Source: Scenedesmus sp. ARA3
Lineage: Eukaryota; Chlorophyta; Chlorophyceae; Sphaeropleales; Scenedesmaceae
Reading direction: 5' to 3'
Assembly: GCA_004335835.1 (NCBI GenBank)
Contig: RWJK01001652.1
Location: 1-64,000 of the forward strand
Length of the DNA stretch: 64,000 nt
Shown here: piece after piece, positions 1 to 10,995 of the stretch
How the letters are laid out: each line of letters begins with the position of its first letter
How positions within the stretch are numbered: position 1 is the stretch's first letter
The notes under the pieces: generated by a model
Databases searched by the model: none
Seen by the model: only the letters and a program-made list of their open reading frames with translations
What the model was told of the DNA's origin: nothing
Translations under genes and position numbers: made by a program

Positions 1-60
<60 letters not shown>

Positions 61-534
61 AGGCTTGTGAGCCGTGCTGACACGCTGTAGCAGGCTGTGC
101 AGGCAGCGTCTGCCAAGCCTGCATGCATGCAGGGAAAGAGGATGCAAGGCTTGGCACAACGCCAGAGCGTCATTGAAGCTTCATTTCACTGCAAAGTGTC
201 GCTGGCCAAGCAAGAAAAACACGACATATAATGTGGAGGACATATACACATTGACACTGCGTGCTCGTTTCACTGAAGCAGCTGGGGTTTGTTATGACAA
301 GGGGTGCCTCTCGCTTGCTGTGCGGCAGTGCGCTGGCGGGCAGCAATGCGCTGCACTTCCTGCAGACAACACTGCTCTACAGCAGACTCCATGCTGAAGT
401 TCATCACATCACCCGAGAGCACCGTGCACTCCATGGGCAGGGCAGTGGGTGCTGTGTTGCCCACAACATGGCGCCACCACTTTGCCTGTCACAGCCATAG
501 TATGCATACTTGCAACGACTTCGGGAATTCACAA

Positions 535-1415
535 TTATTGGCCATCATAAAGTGTGCCAAAACTTGACCCACCAGAGTCAACCAACTGTGTTTCTGAGTG
601 CTGCTGCCCAGCATCTGCTGATGGGCTAGCAGTGCTGGACATCAGCAGCAACTGGACCTCTTTCACCACCAGCATAGCCCATCGAGGCACGTCCTGCTGC
701 TGCTCCATAGCCTGCTGCAGCAGCTGCAGGCCGTTGCGCAGCGCAGATGACTGCAGCAGCAGCAGCTCTGTGTTGCTGGCCGAATGCTGCTTCGCCAGCT
801 GTCTTAGCTTGCTGTAGGTGTCTGCACTGTCAAACTGTGCAAGGTCTGGTGCAGCTGACAGCTGGGACAGCAGCTGCTGGAGCTGGTGCAACCTTGATTT
901 CCTGGCAGTTGTTGTGGCCATGACTGATGCCTGTAGCTGCTGGCCTTGCTGTTTGATGCTTAACTCCTGCACCTCTTGCTGCTGCTGCACCTGATTAGCC
1001 AGAAACTCTGTCCCTGATGCCGTTCAGCCAACAACGTCGCACACAGAATGAAGGCGTGCTTCACAGCCGTTATAAATGTTGCTCAGAATCAGCAGTTGCA
1101 GCAGCTGTAGGCGCAGCTTCCGCTGCTGCTGTGTCAGCTGCCAGCTGATCACATGGTACCACTGGCTTCCCGCGTCTTCCGTTCCCTTGCGGGCGGAACT
1201 TCCGACACCAGATGAGGGTTGAGTTCGCTCGTGTTTGAGTGTAAGTAAATGTTGAAAGCGTTTGTTTCCGCCCGTGCTGATCCCTGCTTTGCAACAGAAG
1301 TGAAGTGCCGTTGGCACCTCAGGTGACAGCCCTAGCACCACAGCTGCTCCACCTGTTCGTTCAAACACAGTTCGAAGGTCTTGCTTTTATATTCACAGCT
1401 CGTCACATAGCTCAT
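535..1415 (-). CDS. small coiled-coil protein, function unknown
   Basis: Proposed three-exon gene on the minus strand: exon 1 1415-1353, exon 2 1128-1045, exon 3 990-535 (stop TAA), about 200 residues. The frame of exons 2 and 3 is shared but interrupted by TGA at 1024-1026. A 54-base intron (1044-991) with a branch-like CTAAT just before its CAG acceptor removes that stop and keeps phase 0. The product is rich in Gln and Leu with long heptad-like stretches (RKLRLQLLQLL, then a Gln-rich helix), so a coiled coil is likely. No family was recognised. The ATG of exon 1 lies only 25 bases from the ATG of the opposite-strand secreted protein, which makes the first exon the weakest part of the model. 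An augmin-like or other cytoskeletal role would be a guess. Confidence 0.45.
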
Positions 1416-1440
1416 CTATCGACACGAGTATCACGACACG

Positions 1441-2421
1441 ATGAGGCACTTCGGCAGCTTATGTGTGCTGACGGCCTTACTGATCAGCACATCATGCTAT
1501 GCGGAGGGCTCTCGAACGGTATTGGCAGGTGCGTCATCGCAAGGTGCCGCACAAGGCAAAAGGCCCCAGGCTGGCTCCTGTGCACACCAGCCCCGCAACG
1601 CTGCGTCGTGCACGGTCTATTATCGCTGCCCCAAAGCCTCTGTTTGAGCACTGACACACTATATACGCAGCCGATTGCTGTGCAGGCCAGTAGACAACCA
1701 GCAGCACTGCTCCATGCCCATCCACCCTGCCACTGCTGCCACTGCTGCTGCCCGCTGCTGCTGCTGTCTTCCTGCAGGCTGCAAAGCAGGCCAAGGCGGC
1801 AAGGATTGCAAGCCCTGCGGCCCAGGCACCTTCAGCGCTGGCGGCAGCTTTGCTGACTGCAAGTCCTGCGACACAGCACCTAACGCCTTCTGCCTGAGCA
1901 TGGCCACACCCTGCCAGACCAAGCCACCCTGCGACCCAGCCACTGGCAAATACTCCTCCATGTGCTGGGTGCCTAAAGCGGATGGAGCCATGTGCATTGT
2001 GGAGGGAGATATGGCGGGCGAGTGCAAGGCCAACATCTGCGTGGACGTCGTGCAAGGCAAGCCCATCGGCAACCTGCCGCAGAAGACCACGCCCATGCCG
2101 CTGCCGCTGCCGCTGCCGCAGAAACTCCCAGAGCTCGGCGGGCAGCGGCCGCAAGTGCAGCCTCTCGGCCCCACACAGCAGCGGCCGCAGGTTTTGCCTA
2201 CCGGCCCAACTCAGCAGCAGCCGCAGGTGCAGCCAGCTAAGCCGGCCTGCCCCAGCACGCCCATGTGCCGGTCTGCTGCCACACCCTGCCAGCAGGCGCC
2301 GCCGTGTGACGCGAAAGGCAAGCCGACCAGCATGTGCTGGGTGGCCAAGCCGGCTGGTGCGGGCTGCCAGCAGGGCGGCAAGTCCGGGAAGTGCAGCAAG
2401 GACGGGCAGTGCGTGGTGTAG
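1441..2421 (+). CDS. secreted cysteine-rich protein with ephrin-receptor-like (GCC2/GCC3) repeat
   Basis: Two exons: 1441-1528 and 1778-2421, phase-1 intron 1529-1777 (GTGCGT donor, CTGCAG acceptor). About 243 residues. Residues 1-22 form a signal peptide (MRHFGSLCVLTALLISTSCYAEG), so the product is probably secreted or placed in the cell wall. Exon 2 opens with a CxxGxGGxxCxxCxxGTFSAGG pattern typical of the ephrin-receptor-like Cys-rich module. A second Cys cluster with an MCWV motif follows, then a Pro/Gln linker of short repeats (RPQV, PTQQ), then a second copy of the MCWV cluster ending at GQCVV. The two MCWV modules are internal repeats. Binding partner and role are unknown. A degenerate copy of the 3' end follows the stop codon. 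Confidence 0.75.
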
Positions 2422-2546
2422 GGGGGCAGCTGTGTACGCTGCTGGCTGGTGCTTGCCGTTTTTTTTTCTGCGGGGATGTAGTTGCTTTTAGCCTTGCATC
2501 CTATAGGTTGGGTGGTTTCGTTGCATTGGGGGGTCGCGTGGGCCGT

Positions 2547-2770
2547 GTGACGCGACAGACAGGCCCACCAGCATGTGCTGGGTAGCCAAGCCGGCGGGTG
2601 CGGGCTGCCAGCAGGGCGGCAAGTCCGGGAAGGGCAGCAAGGATGGGCAGTGCGTGGTGTAGGGGTGCACTGTGTACGCTGCTGGCTGGTGCTTGCTGTG
2701 TTCGCGGGCGGGCGCGGGCTGCTACCAAGGCGGCAACTGCAAGTCCGGGAAGTGCATGGCGTTGGGGGGC
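2547..2770 (+). repeat. duplicated 3' end of the secreted Cys-rich gene
   Basis: Bases 2547-2660 repeat 2306-2421, the last MCWV module plus stop codon, at an offset of about 241 bases. The repeat continues into the flank (gtgtacgctgctggctggtg is present in both). A third, shorter copy of the GxGCxxGGxxxSGKC segment follows at 2706-2765. One Cys codon of the second copy is changed to Gly (KGSKDG instead of KCSKDG). The copies lie after the TAG at 2419-2421, so they are either 3' UTR or decayed coding sequence. Confidence 0.8.
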
Positions 2771-3694
2771 AGTGGCTCACCCTGTTGCAGCAGGGAGTTG
2801 TTCTGCCGTTTGTCAAGTCCTGTAGGGTGTGGTGTTGTTACTGCGGGCGCTTTGCGCCACACAAGGATGGTTGAACTGTTTGGGGATAAAGCACTGTGTC
2901 TGCAAACATACCAACAGATGAAAAGCATTTAACGAGTTGTATCTGATGCTGGCATTTTGCCAGTGTGCCGCTTTAAGCATTGTCACCTGCCACATGATTT
3001 GTGATGCCACTGTGTGCAGCATTTCAGGTGTTTTGGCTGTTACGTAACAGTATACTGGAAAGTGTGCACGTACTAGGCCTGGCTCCTGCAGGCCGCATGA
3101 GCTGGTGGCTCTGTTGTGCAACAAACCCAACCACGCATGCGCAGGCTGTCAACTGCATGATTCCGCAGCTGTTAACAGAGAGTTTGCAAGTTGCAAAGGG
3201 TGAGTTTGCATTTTACAACATGTAAGCAGGACTGAAACTGGCGCCGGGGCCGAAAGAGCTGACACAGTTGCATGTCAGCTGTGTAGTGTGCTCCTGCAGT
3301 GCCGTTTGCTCTGCTGAATCCCGACAGTGGCACTGGCATTGGCCGACACGGCGCAGTCTTTTTGTGTTACGAGGGTGGCATCATGACGCCAGTGATCACT
3401 GCTGCGCATCGATCAGCACAAACCGACACTAAGTCAATGTAACGAACATCACGTCGTCTTAATTTGCCACTGGCAACTAAATTGAGCCACAGCTTGGTGC
3501 AATGGGCGGGCGGCCCACTGTCAAGACTATGCAAGGCCCAGCTGGCGCCCCACACACGGGGAAGCTTTTCGCACCGCTGCATATGTTACGAGCACACGCC
3601 TGCAGTGGACTGCAGGCGATCTGATATCACAAACGTCCCGTAGTCTTGACGGCGGCAGAGGTGCTCAAATGCAACAGCAGCAAACCCCGCCACG
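2771..3694. other. convergent intergenic region, no gene seen
   Basis: This holds the 3' flanks of the plus-strand secreted gene and the minus-strand RBM28-like gene. A TGTAA at 3220-3224 could end the plus-strand transcript. Short open frames here have no recognisable similarity and no exon-like codon pattern. Confidence 0.5.
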
Positions 3695-3699
3695 TTACA
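3695..3699 (-). terminator. putative TGTAA poly(A) signal of the RBM28-like gene
   Basis: The minus strand reads TGTAA here, about 46 bases after the stop codon at 3745-3747. TGTAA is the usual poly(A) signal in chlorophyte green algae. The short distance fits. Confidence 0.5.
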
Positions 3700-3744
3700 C
3701 CACAACAGCACGTGTGACAACACATACGCGCAACACCGCTCGCC

Positions 3745-4778
3745 TCAATCAAACCAGCGCTTGAGGCTGTCGCGCTGCTGCTGCTGCTGCTGGCCCTTGC
3801 CAGCCGCTCCACCCAGCCCAAACAGCTTGCTCTTGTAGTCCTGCACCATCGCCTCGAGCCGCTCCTCAGCTGCCCTGCCAGGCTTATGCCGCTTCTTGCC
3901 TGCATCCTGCTGCTGCTGCTGCTGTTTGCCCTTGCCTCTGCCCCTGGCAGCAACAGCACCGCCATCGTCCATGCCTGCTGCTGCTAATCTGTCAAGCTCA
4001 GCGTCTGCTGCCCGCTTCCTGCCCCGAGCAGCATCCTCCTGCTGCAGCTGCTGCTGCTGCCGCGCCGACTTGGCTGCCAGCTGTGCAGACTTGGCAGCAG
4101 CAGCGGCAGTGGCCACCTTGGCGGCTATGTCCCGCTTACTGGCTTTCTTGCCATTCTGCTGCTGCTGCTGCTGCTGGCCGGGCCCAGCTGGCCGGCCCTG
4201 CTGCTGCTGCTTTTGCTGCTGCTGTTGCTGTGGCTTGTCAGCTGCTGCTGGATGCAAGCCATTTGCCTGGATCTTGGCAAGCTTCCGCTGCTTCTCCTTT
4301 TGCCGCTTCAGCTGCCGCTTGGACAGCTGCTCCTGCTGCTGCTGCTGCTCGCCAGCACTGCTGCTGCTAGCTTTGCCTGCTGTGAATTTAGCGCTTGCTG
4401 CAGCAGCACCAGCCTCTTCTGCTGCTCCTGCAGCATCATCCTCTGCTACTGCATCACCAGCTGCTGCTGCGCCTGCTGCCTCTGCAGCTGGCTGCTGCTG
4501 CTCCTGCTTCTTCTGCTGCTGCCGCGCTTTCTGCTTCGCCAGCTTGTCGTCACGCGCCCGCAGCACCTTCACATTGTCCACGGCAAACTCTACGATGGGC
4601 CGCCTGCACACAGCAGCAGCAGCAGCAGCAGCGCAGGATAGCATATGCGTGAGCAGCAGCTGATGGTGACTGTTGCATGCCAGAAACAAGTATAACGCCT
4701 ATACTCGCCAGCACACGAACCGCTCGCACACCATGCAGCACCTGCACGCATCCCAACTGCATTTACTGTGCGCAATAA

Positions 4779-4820
<42 letters not shown>

Positions 4821-7800
4821 TACAGCCAATGCGGCCGCACCTGTCCCTGCTGCCGAAGGCCGTCGGGTTGTTGTTGAGCTGGCGCAGCGCAGCCAGGGCG
4901 TGGCTCTCATCAGCAAACTCGACAAAGCCGAAGCTCATCAATAAGAACCGTTGTATTGCATTGTCAAATGTTACGCACCGAGGCTTGTAAGTTTGTGATC
5001 TAGCTAGCACAAACACCCCTACTGCAGGCGCTGCGCCATCAAACAACAGCAGGAGCAGAATCACACAGCCCGCCCGCACCTGTCCCTGCTGCCGAAGGCT
5101 GTGGGGTTGTTGTTGAGCTGGCGCAGTGCTGCTAGGGCGTGGCTCTCATCAGCAAACTCGACAAAGCCGAAGCCGCGGCTCTTGCCGCCCGGGTGGCCCG
5201 CCGCATCAGGGCGCTCCGGGTCACGCAGGATCTTGGCCTGCGGGTAGGTGGGTGGGCCAGGGTGACAGGAACGTAAATTCGAAGTTAGAGATGTTCATTT
5301 GGGTGGCAGACGGGGTTCTCAGCAGGCAAAGCACAGAAGGCCAGCGTCCGAAGGATGTAGACACATCCAGAGAATAATCAATGGTGGCTCATACTACCTG
5401 AGATGGTGGCAGGACCCATATATAGATAACCTCTCTGTGAAATAAAGCACTGCGTGTGCAAAATGGCGCTGATTGCCCTTACTCTGCTGGCACATGTGAC
5501 ACGCATGCCCAGGATGTGACCCAAGACTCTGCTGCTGTAACAAAAAAGAAAATGCTGCTGCGCCGCACCTGCTTCACGACTGGCCTCTCCTTGGTGGCGC
5601 GCGCCTTGACTCCCGCGATGAATGCCGCCTTGAGCTTGGCCTCGTCCCAGCTGGCAGGGATGTTGCGCACAGCCAGGCGCGTGGTGGACACCTGGTGGAG
5701 CAGCAGCAGCAGGAGCAGCAAGGGCGCCAGCAATACAAGGGCTGGGCACTGCAGCAGCAGTTGCAGCAGTCGCACTGTGCCAGCTGGCAGGGATGTTGCA
5801 CACAGCCAGGCGCGTGGTGGACACCTGATGTGGTGCGTGTGCGAATGAGGCACCCAGCAGCAACAGCAGCAGTAATCAACAGAACACCATGAACAAGGCA
5901 GGGTGGGGGACGGCAGTGTCAAGAGTTGCAGGGCTGCAGCAGTGACACCTGCTGCCTGCCTGCAGTTGCAGCCATCACAGTGCTGCTGCCACAGCAGGCC
6001 TGGTGGTGCAGCTGTGGCAGCAGCCAATGCAGCCAGCAGAGCCAGCAGTACGCTCTCAACAAGGAGCTGCAGCAGTGACAAATCCTGCCTGCCAGCAGTT
6101 GCTGCAGTCACACTGCTACTGTTACAGCAGGCCAGCTAATGAAGCTGCGGCAGCAGCCGCGCCACCCAGCAGCGCCAGCAGCACACCCACCGCAAAGTTG
6201 GGCGACTTGAGCTTCTGGTTCTTCTCCTCCGCTGCACGCTTGCGCTTGCGCCTGCAGGACAGCAGCAACAGACCGTAAACTGTCATCTGTTCAGCAGCTG
6301 CAGGCGCAGGGCACCTTGGTGGATGTAACACAGACGCATAAGATTGAAACGGCATAATTTGGGCAGCCCTTGCTTCATCATATCTAGCCTGCAGTATGCT
6401 TGGGCGGGAGCTACCTGCTGTACCACCAGCTACCAAACACCCACAATATAAAGAACCACCTACAGTGTGCGTGGATGTCAAGTTTCACAAGTCGACATAA
6501 CATGTTATGAATGTGTTCCCGCCCCACCTGTCATTCTCCGACATGGCCTCCCACTGCGCACTGCCCTCCTCAATGAAGCCCTCCTTGGCCAGGTACAGGT
6601 TGCGCCGGTCAAACTTGCCGCCCTTGTTACTTTGACCGGCGCTTTTACCGGCGCCCGGCACGCCGCCCTGCTCCTGCCCCAGCCGCCGCGCGTCGTCCTG
6701 GGTCAGCGCCAGGTCAACGCTGAGTTTGACTCCTTTGACCATCACATCGGGGCCCTTGCCTGCGCGTGCGCGCGCGCAGGCGTCTGCTGCTGCTGCTGCG
6801 CCTGCTGCTCCCTTGAACTCGATGAATGCTGTGCCCTTGGGCTTGCCTGTGGCCTTGTCCATGACCACGCGGCAGGCTGTGACCGGCCCGAAGCGCTCAA
6901 AGCGAGCCTGCAGCAGCAAGGAGCAGAAGAGCAGGAGCGGTGTCAAGCAGCACGTAACAGGAGGAACAGCCTTGTGAGCAAGCATGCATGTCGGTGGCTG
7001 GCGATGAAGCAGTCATGCCAAATGCCACCCCATGATGTTCGAGTCCAGGTGTCCCCTGGATAATGCCAGCTTATGGTAGACGCCTGAGAGTACATTACTG
7101 CCAAGTCTTTGTACATTTCAAGCTGTCCTACAAGTCAAAGACATCTCTGAGCCCTGCCCTGGAGCGCTGCCACCTGCCTCACACCTGTAATTAAGTGGGT
7201 CAAGCTGATGCTTTGAGCTTTGTCGCAATTTGCACTTGTAAGTGTCAAGCGCCGGCAGCGCTGCCCCCTGCCCCTCACCTGCAGCTCAGGGCTGGTCACG
7301 TCCAGCGGCAGCCCACGCACAAACACCGTGCTGGCAACAGCAGCGCCCCTGAAAGGTGCTGCAGCAGCAGCATCTGGCGCCCCTGCCGGCGGCTGCTTCT
7401 GCTGCTGCTTCTGTTGCTGCTGTGCCTGCTGCTGCTGCTGCGGCTGCTCCTGTGCTATGACTGCATCCAGTGCACTCTGCATGACTGCCCTGTCCTGGTC
7501 AAAGCCCCGGTCCTCTGAGCCCTCTTCCTCTTCGCCTTCTTCTAAACCCTCATCCTCAGAAGCCTCCTCCTCATCAGATGACAGCGCCTCCTCATCTTCT
7601 TCTGCTTCCTCTCCTTCTTCTGCTTCACTGCCTTCCTCACCATCTCCGCTGCTGCCAGCCTGCTCAAAGTCCTCGGACCCCTCCTCTTCCACTTCTGAAC
7701 TCAGCCCACCATCACTATCCTCATCCTCCTCATCCTCATCTTCCTGCAAGCTGTCCTCTGCTGCATCTGCTGCTGCTGCCGCTGCAGCCTGCCCCCCAAC

Positions 7801-10111
7801 AGCCCCCTGCTGCTGCTGCTGCTGCAGCTGCTGGTACTGCCCCTTGCCCAGCGCCCAGTCAACCGCCACAGGCCGCTTGCGCAGCAGCTGCCCGTTGACT
7901 GCAGCAAGGGCCTTTTCTGCCTCGTGATAAGACAGGAAGGAGGCAAAGGCAAAGCCTGTGCTGCGGCCGTCGGGGCGCGTGGGCAGCTGCACCTGCCAGG
8001 CAAACACGCCTGAGGGCGCCAGCAGCTTGCGCACCTCTGCTTCTGTGGCCTGCGGATTTTTGGGTGGTGGTGGCAGTGGAAGGAGGTAGAAAGAAAAGCA
8101 GGCAAGCGGTCAAAGACGTGCATGCTGCAACAACGCTGCCGGCACAATAGCCCCAAACGTGGCTACCAGCTGCCATGCATGCTGCTGCTGCCCTGCTGCT
8201 GTGCGTGCCCAAAGCAACACCCCACCCAGCAGGATCACCTCCTCAGCCCCACATAACTGCGCCCCAACAAGCAGCAGCAAACACAGCAACTCATTGGCTC
8301 CACGTAGCACTGCAAACACGCCAGTCACCTGGAAGGCAAGGTTGCGCAGGATGAGGCGCCACTTCTTCACCAGAGCACCCTCGCCACTGACATGCCTGGC
8401 CCACAGCACAGTGCCACCATCACTGCCAGCCGCAGCAGCTGCAGCAGCAGCCGCAGCAGCCTGCTGCTGCTTCAGCTGCTTGGCGGACAGCTGTGCCGCC
8501 TGCTTCACTTTTCCTTTCTTGCCTGCTTTGCCACCTGCTGCTGCCGCTGCTGCTGCTGCCTGGGCGGCCACCGCTGCTGCTGCCTCTGCTGCTGCAATGT
8601 CTGCTGGGCTGATAGCTTTGCCGTGCAGCTGCGTCACTGCATGGCTGGCCTCCTTGACCTGCAGGAGTGGGCAGAGCGGGGAACCAATGGTGTGTTTGTT
8701 ATGTTGTGCATGTGCAGTCGCTTTGATCGTCAACAGTCTAAAAGTTTCACGGGTGTGATGTGCCTCTGCAATTCTGAAGCTTGTACTCGTCGTAAACATG
8801 GAGACACCACACGTAAGCTTGCTCCATCACTACTCACTATGCTGCCTAAAGCTGTCGCAGGGCTGCAGGGAAAAACAAACAACACTGACCGTGGCGTACA
8901 CCAAGAACACCGCCTCGCCGCTGCAGCCGTCCTGCGCCAGGTGGGCCCGGCCCGCCACGTCAGCCGGCGGCGGGTCGATCACTTCCTGCAAGCCGCCCGC
9001 AGCCGCCGCCAGCTGCAGCGCGTGCGCCTTGACCTGCTGACTCAACCCGCCCAGTGCCACGCTGCGCACCCACTTATGCTTGTCCTTGCCTGCGTGCTGC
9101 CCTGCTGATGCTGCTGCGGCTGCAGCTGCGGCAGCTGCCCCTTCCAGTGGCTGCTGCTGCTGTTGTTGCTGCTGCTGCTTCTGGCGTTTGGCTGCGGGCT
9201 CTGGTGCGGGCTTGACAGGCTTGGCTGCTGCTGCAGGCTGCTGTGCCTCATCTTCGTGAGCAGCTTCATCGCCTGCGGCTGCATCTCCCTCTGCTGCTCG
9301 CTTGCGCTGCTTGCGTTCCTGCAGCGGTGCACGCTTGTGCGCGAGCTCGATCTGCGGCCGCGCGAGGCAGTGACAGGAGTGGCGCAAAGACCAACACTTT
9401 CAGCAGGCTAGTAGTTGGGCAGGAAAGATTGCAGAACTTGAGGACTTTTGAGAACTCTAGAACAAAATTCAGCATCAGTGCTTGGTCGCGGCGTGCTGCT
9501 GGTGGACCTAGCCCCACTGAACGCTGGTGCTGCAGCAGGTGGTGCATGCCAGCTCTTGTCACGGCAGAGTAGGCAGATGCAGGTCAGCTGCTGCAGAGCT
9601 GACACACCAGCAAAAAGTGTGGTATTGCTGACGCATGACGCCTGCCTGCTGAGGAGAAGTTGTGCTGCACACTTGCTGCCATGTCATGACAGTCCAGCAG
9701 TACAGCAGCAGCAGCAGCAGTCAACCACACTGCATGCAGTACCGGCCACTGACAGCAGTTTACATGCTGCAGGCAGAAACTATAAGCATCACTTTATTTA
9801 TATGTGGCAACATATAGGCTGCCAATAACAAGGGTGTCGTCCTGCAAGGCACACACCTTCAGCCTGCGGCCGGCCACCTCTGTGCCATTCAGCTCCTCCA
9901 CAGCCCGCTGAGCATCCTCCGGAATGGCAAACTGAACAAAGGCAATACCTCTGTGCTTTGTACCCTCTGCACCCTTCTGCGTCACCAGGAAACACTGGCG
10001 AACGGGACCTATGTCGGCAAACACCTGCTCCAAGCCAGCACTGTCGACAGAAAAGGCCACATTTCGCACGAACAGTGTACGAGCATCCTTCTCTGCTCCT
10101 CCGTCTGGCAT
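3745..10111 (-). CDS. RBM28: nucleolar multi-RRM RNA-binding protein (RBM28/Nop4 family)
   Basis: Nine exons on the minus strand: 10111-9857, 9351-8890, 8658-8329, 8049-7279, 6907-6528, 6251-6191, 5691-5569, 5237-5080, 4603-3745. Phases match at every junction and the lengths sum to 1132 residues. Five RRM-like units are visible. RRM1 (about 11-90) has RNP2 LFVRNV and RNP1 HRGIAFVQF. RRM2 is degenerate and holds a long Ala insertion. RRM3 (about 340-420) has RNP1 STGFAFASF. RRM4 (about 588-665) has PKGTAFIEF. RRM5 (about 752-845) has RGFGFVEF. An acidic Asp/Glu/Ser stretch lies between RRM3 and RRM4, and the C-terminus is Gln/Ala/Lys-rich, ending RWFD. Nop4/RBM28 proteins act in 60S ribosomal subunit assembly in the nucleolus. 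The protein is longer than the human one because CAG tracts encode Gln and Ala runs. The start is the first ATG in frame (MPDGG). Confidence 0.88.
4815..4935 (-). repeat. intronic copy of the 3' half of RBM28-like exon 8, with donor site
   Basis: This lies in intron 8 and repeats 5080-5175 of exon 8, including the splice donor ACAG|GTGCGG. The encoded stretch FGFVEFADES...NNNPTAFGS is identical in amino acids. The five base differences I count are all synonymous. A possible acceptor (GATGAG|C) would make the copy a symmetric phase-2 exon. Confidence 0.85.
5780..5828 (-). repeat. intronic copy of the 5' end of RBM28-like exon 7
   Basis: This repeats the start of exon 7 (codons for VSTTRLAV.NIPAS) upstream of the true exon, at an offset of about 137 bases. 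One residue differs (Arg to Cys). Confidence 0.8.
5946..6180 (-). repeat. direct repeat within RBM28-like intron 6
   Basis: Segments 5946-6052 and 6087-6180 are similar. Both hold a CTGCC(T) tract, CACAGCAGGCC or TACAGCAGGCC, and an Ala/Gln-codon-like end (GCAGCAGCC). They lie in the intron between exons 6 and 7. Confidence 0.55.
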
Positions 10112-10995
10112 GCTGACCAGCAGCAACTATGTAAGCAGCAGAAAGCAGACTCGAAAAACTTTGGGTTGGCACCTTGCGTGGCAGACTACGACTATCAGGC
10201 GGTGCACAACTCAGAAATGTGAAAAAATGACGTTGCTCTTCGTCGAAGCGAATGTACGCTTCTGGCGGGCGTTTTGAGCCCAGCATATAACACTGACTGG
10301 TGGGCTTCACAGCAGGGTCTGGCCAGGTGCGTGCTGTGCCATGCTTGGCTCGTCACGCCGTTCGCACAGAAGATGGATAGTATGTAGCGATGTTGGGATG
10401 GCCACAGGGGGAGATCAAGGATGTCCCTGCTTCGAACAAATGCGCACACTGCATAGTGCAGCCTGGAAGGGATCGCCAGTGGTGCATTACCTGGTTTTTT
10501 GAAGACTTGAAGGTTTAAACACTCCTTTTAGCACGGCAGCACTTGCTGGCTGTCTTGGTGCCGAGCAAGCAGAGAGGAGCCCATCTCACTCCTGCAGCTC
10601 GACTGAGACATTCTTAGAAGAAGTATAAAGAACATCCTGCTGCCTGGGTTGTGAGGACATCTGCTCGGCTTTCCCAGCAAGCAGCAAGCCACGGTGAGAC
10701 ACAGCAGCTTGCAGCTGGCAGGAGCATAATGTCAAGATAATCAGTTCTGTATGCTTGCACCTCTTCTGCGTGTCCTGCTATCGATCCGTAGCACCGTGTT
10801 TGCGCGCCCTTCCAGACCAGCTCAAGCAGCTAGCATAGCACCTGTGTTGCTGCAATCGGTCTTCAATGTTTTAGTTTCAAGTTGTGAACACACCTAGGCA
10901 GTGTGCATTGCATCAGCTGCACCCCAGGCGCGCGAGTGTTGAGTTGCAGGCTCTGCCCACCCCTTCGCAGGCGATCTCCGCCCTCGAGGCGCGCC
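10112..10995. promoter_or_regulatory. divergent promoter region between RBM28-like and Gln/Ala-rich genes
   Basis: This 884-base interval separates the minus-strand ATG at 10111 from the plus-strand ATG at 10996. TATAAA at 10624-10629 could serve the plus-strand gene. No other gene is seen in the interval. The assignment rests on layout only. Confidence 0.4.

Noticed and set aside
1..534. Possible gene next to the (CTG)n at the window start
   Set aside because: About 18 CTG units fill bases 1-55; the frames that follow have no exon-like features, so I see only the 3' flank of the coiled-coil gene.
3896..4663. Long plus-strand open frames rich in Cys, Leu or Ala opposite the RBM28-like last exon
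   Set aside because: They are antisense readings of CAG/CTG repeats in a real minus-strand exon and have no splice-site or family support.
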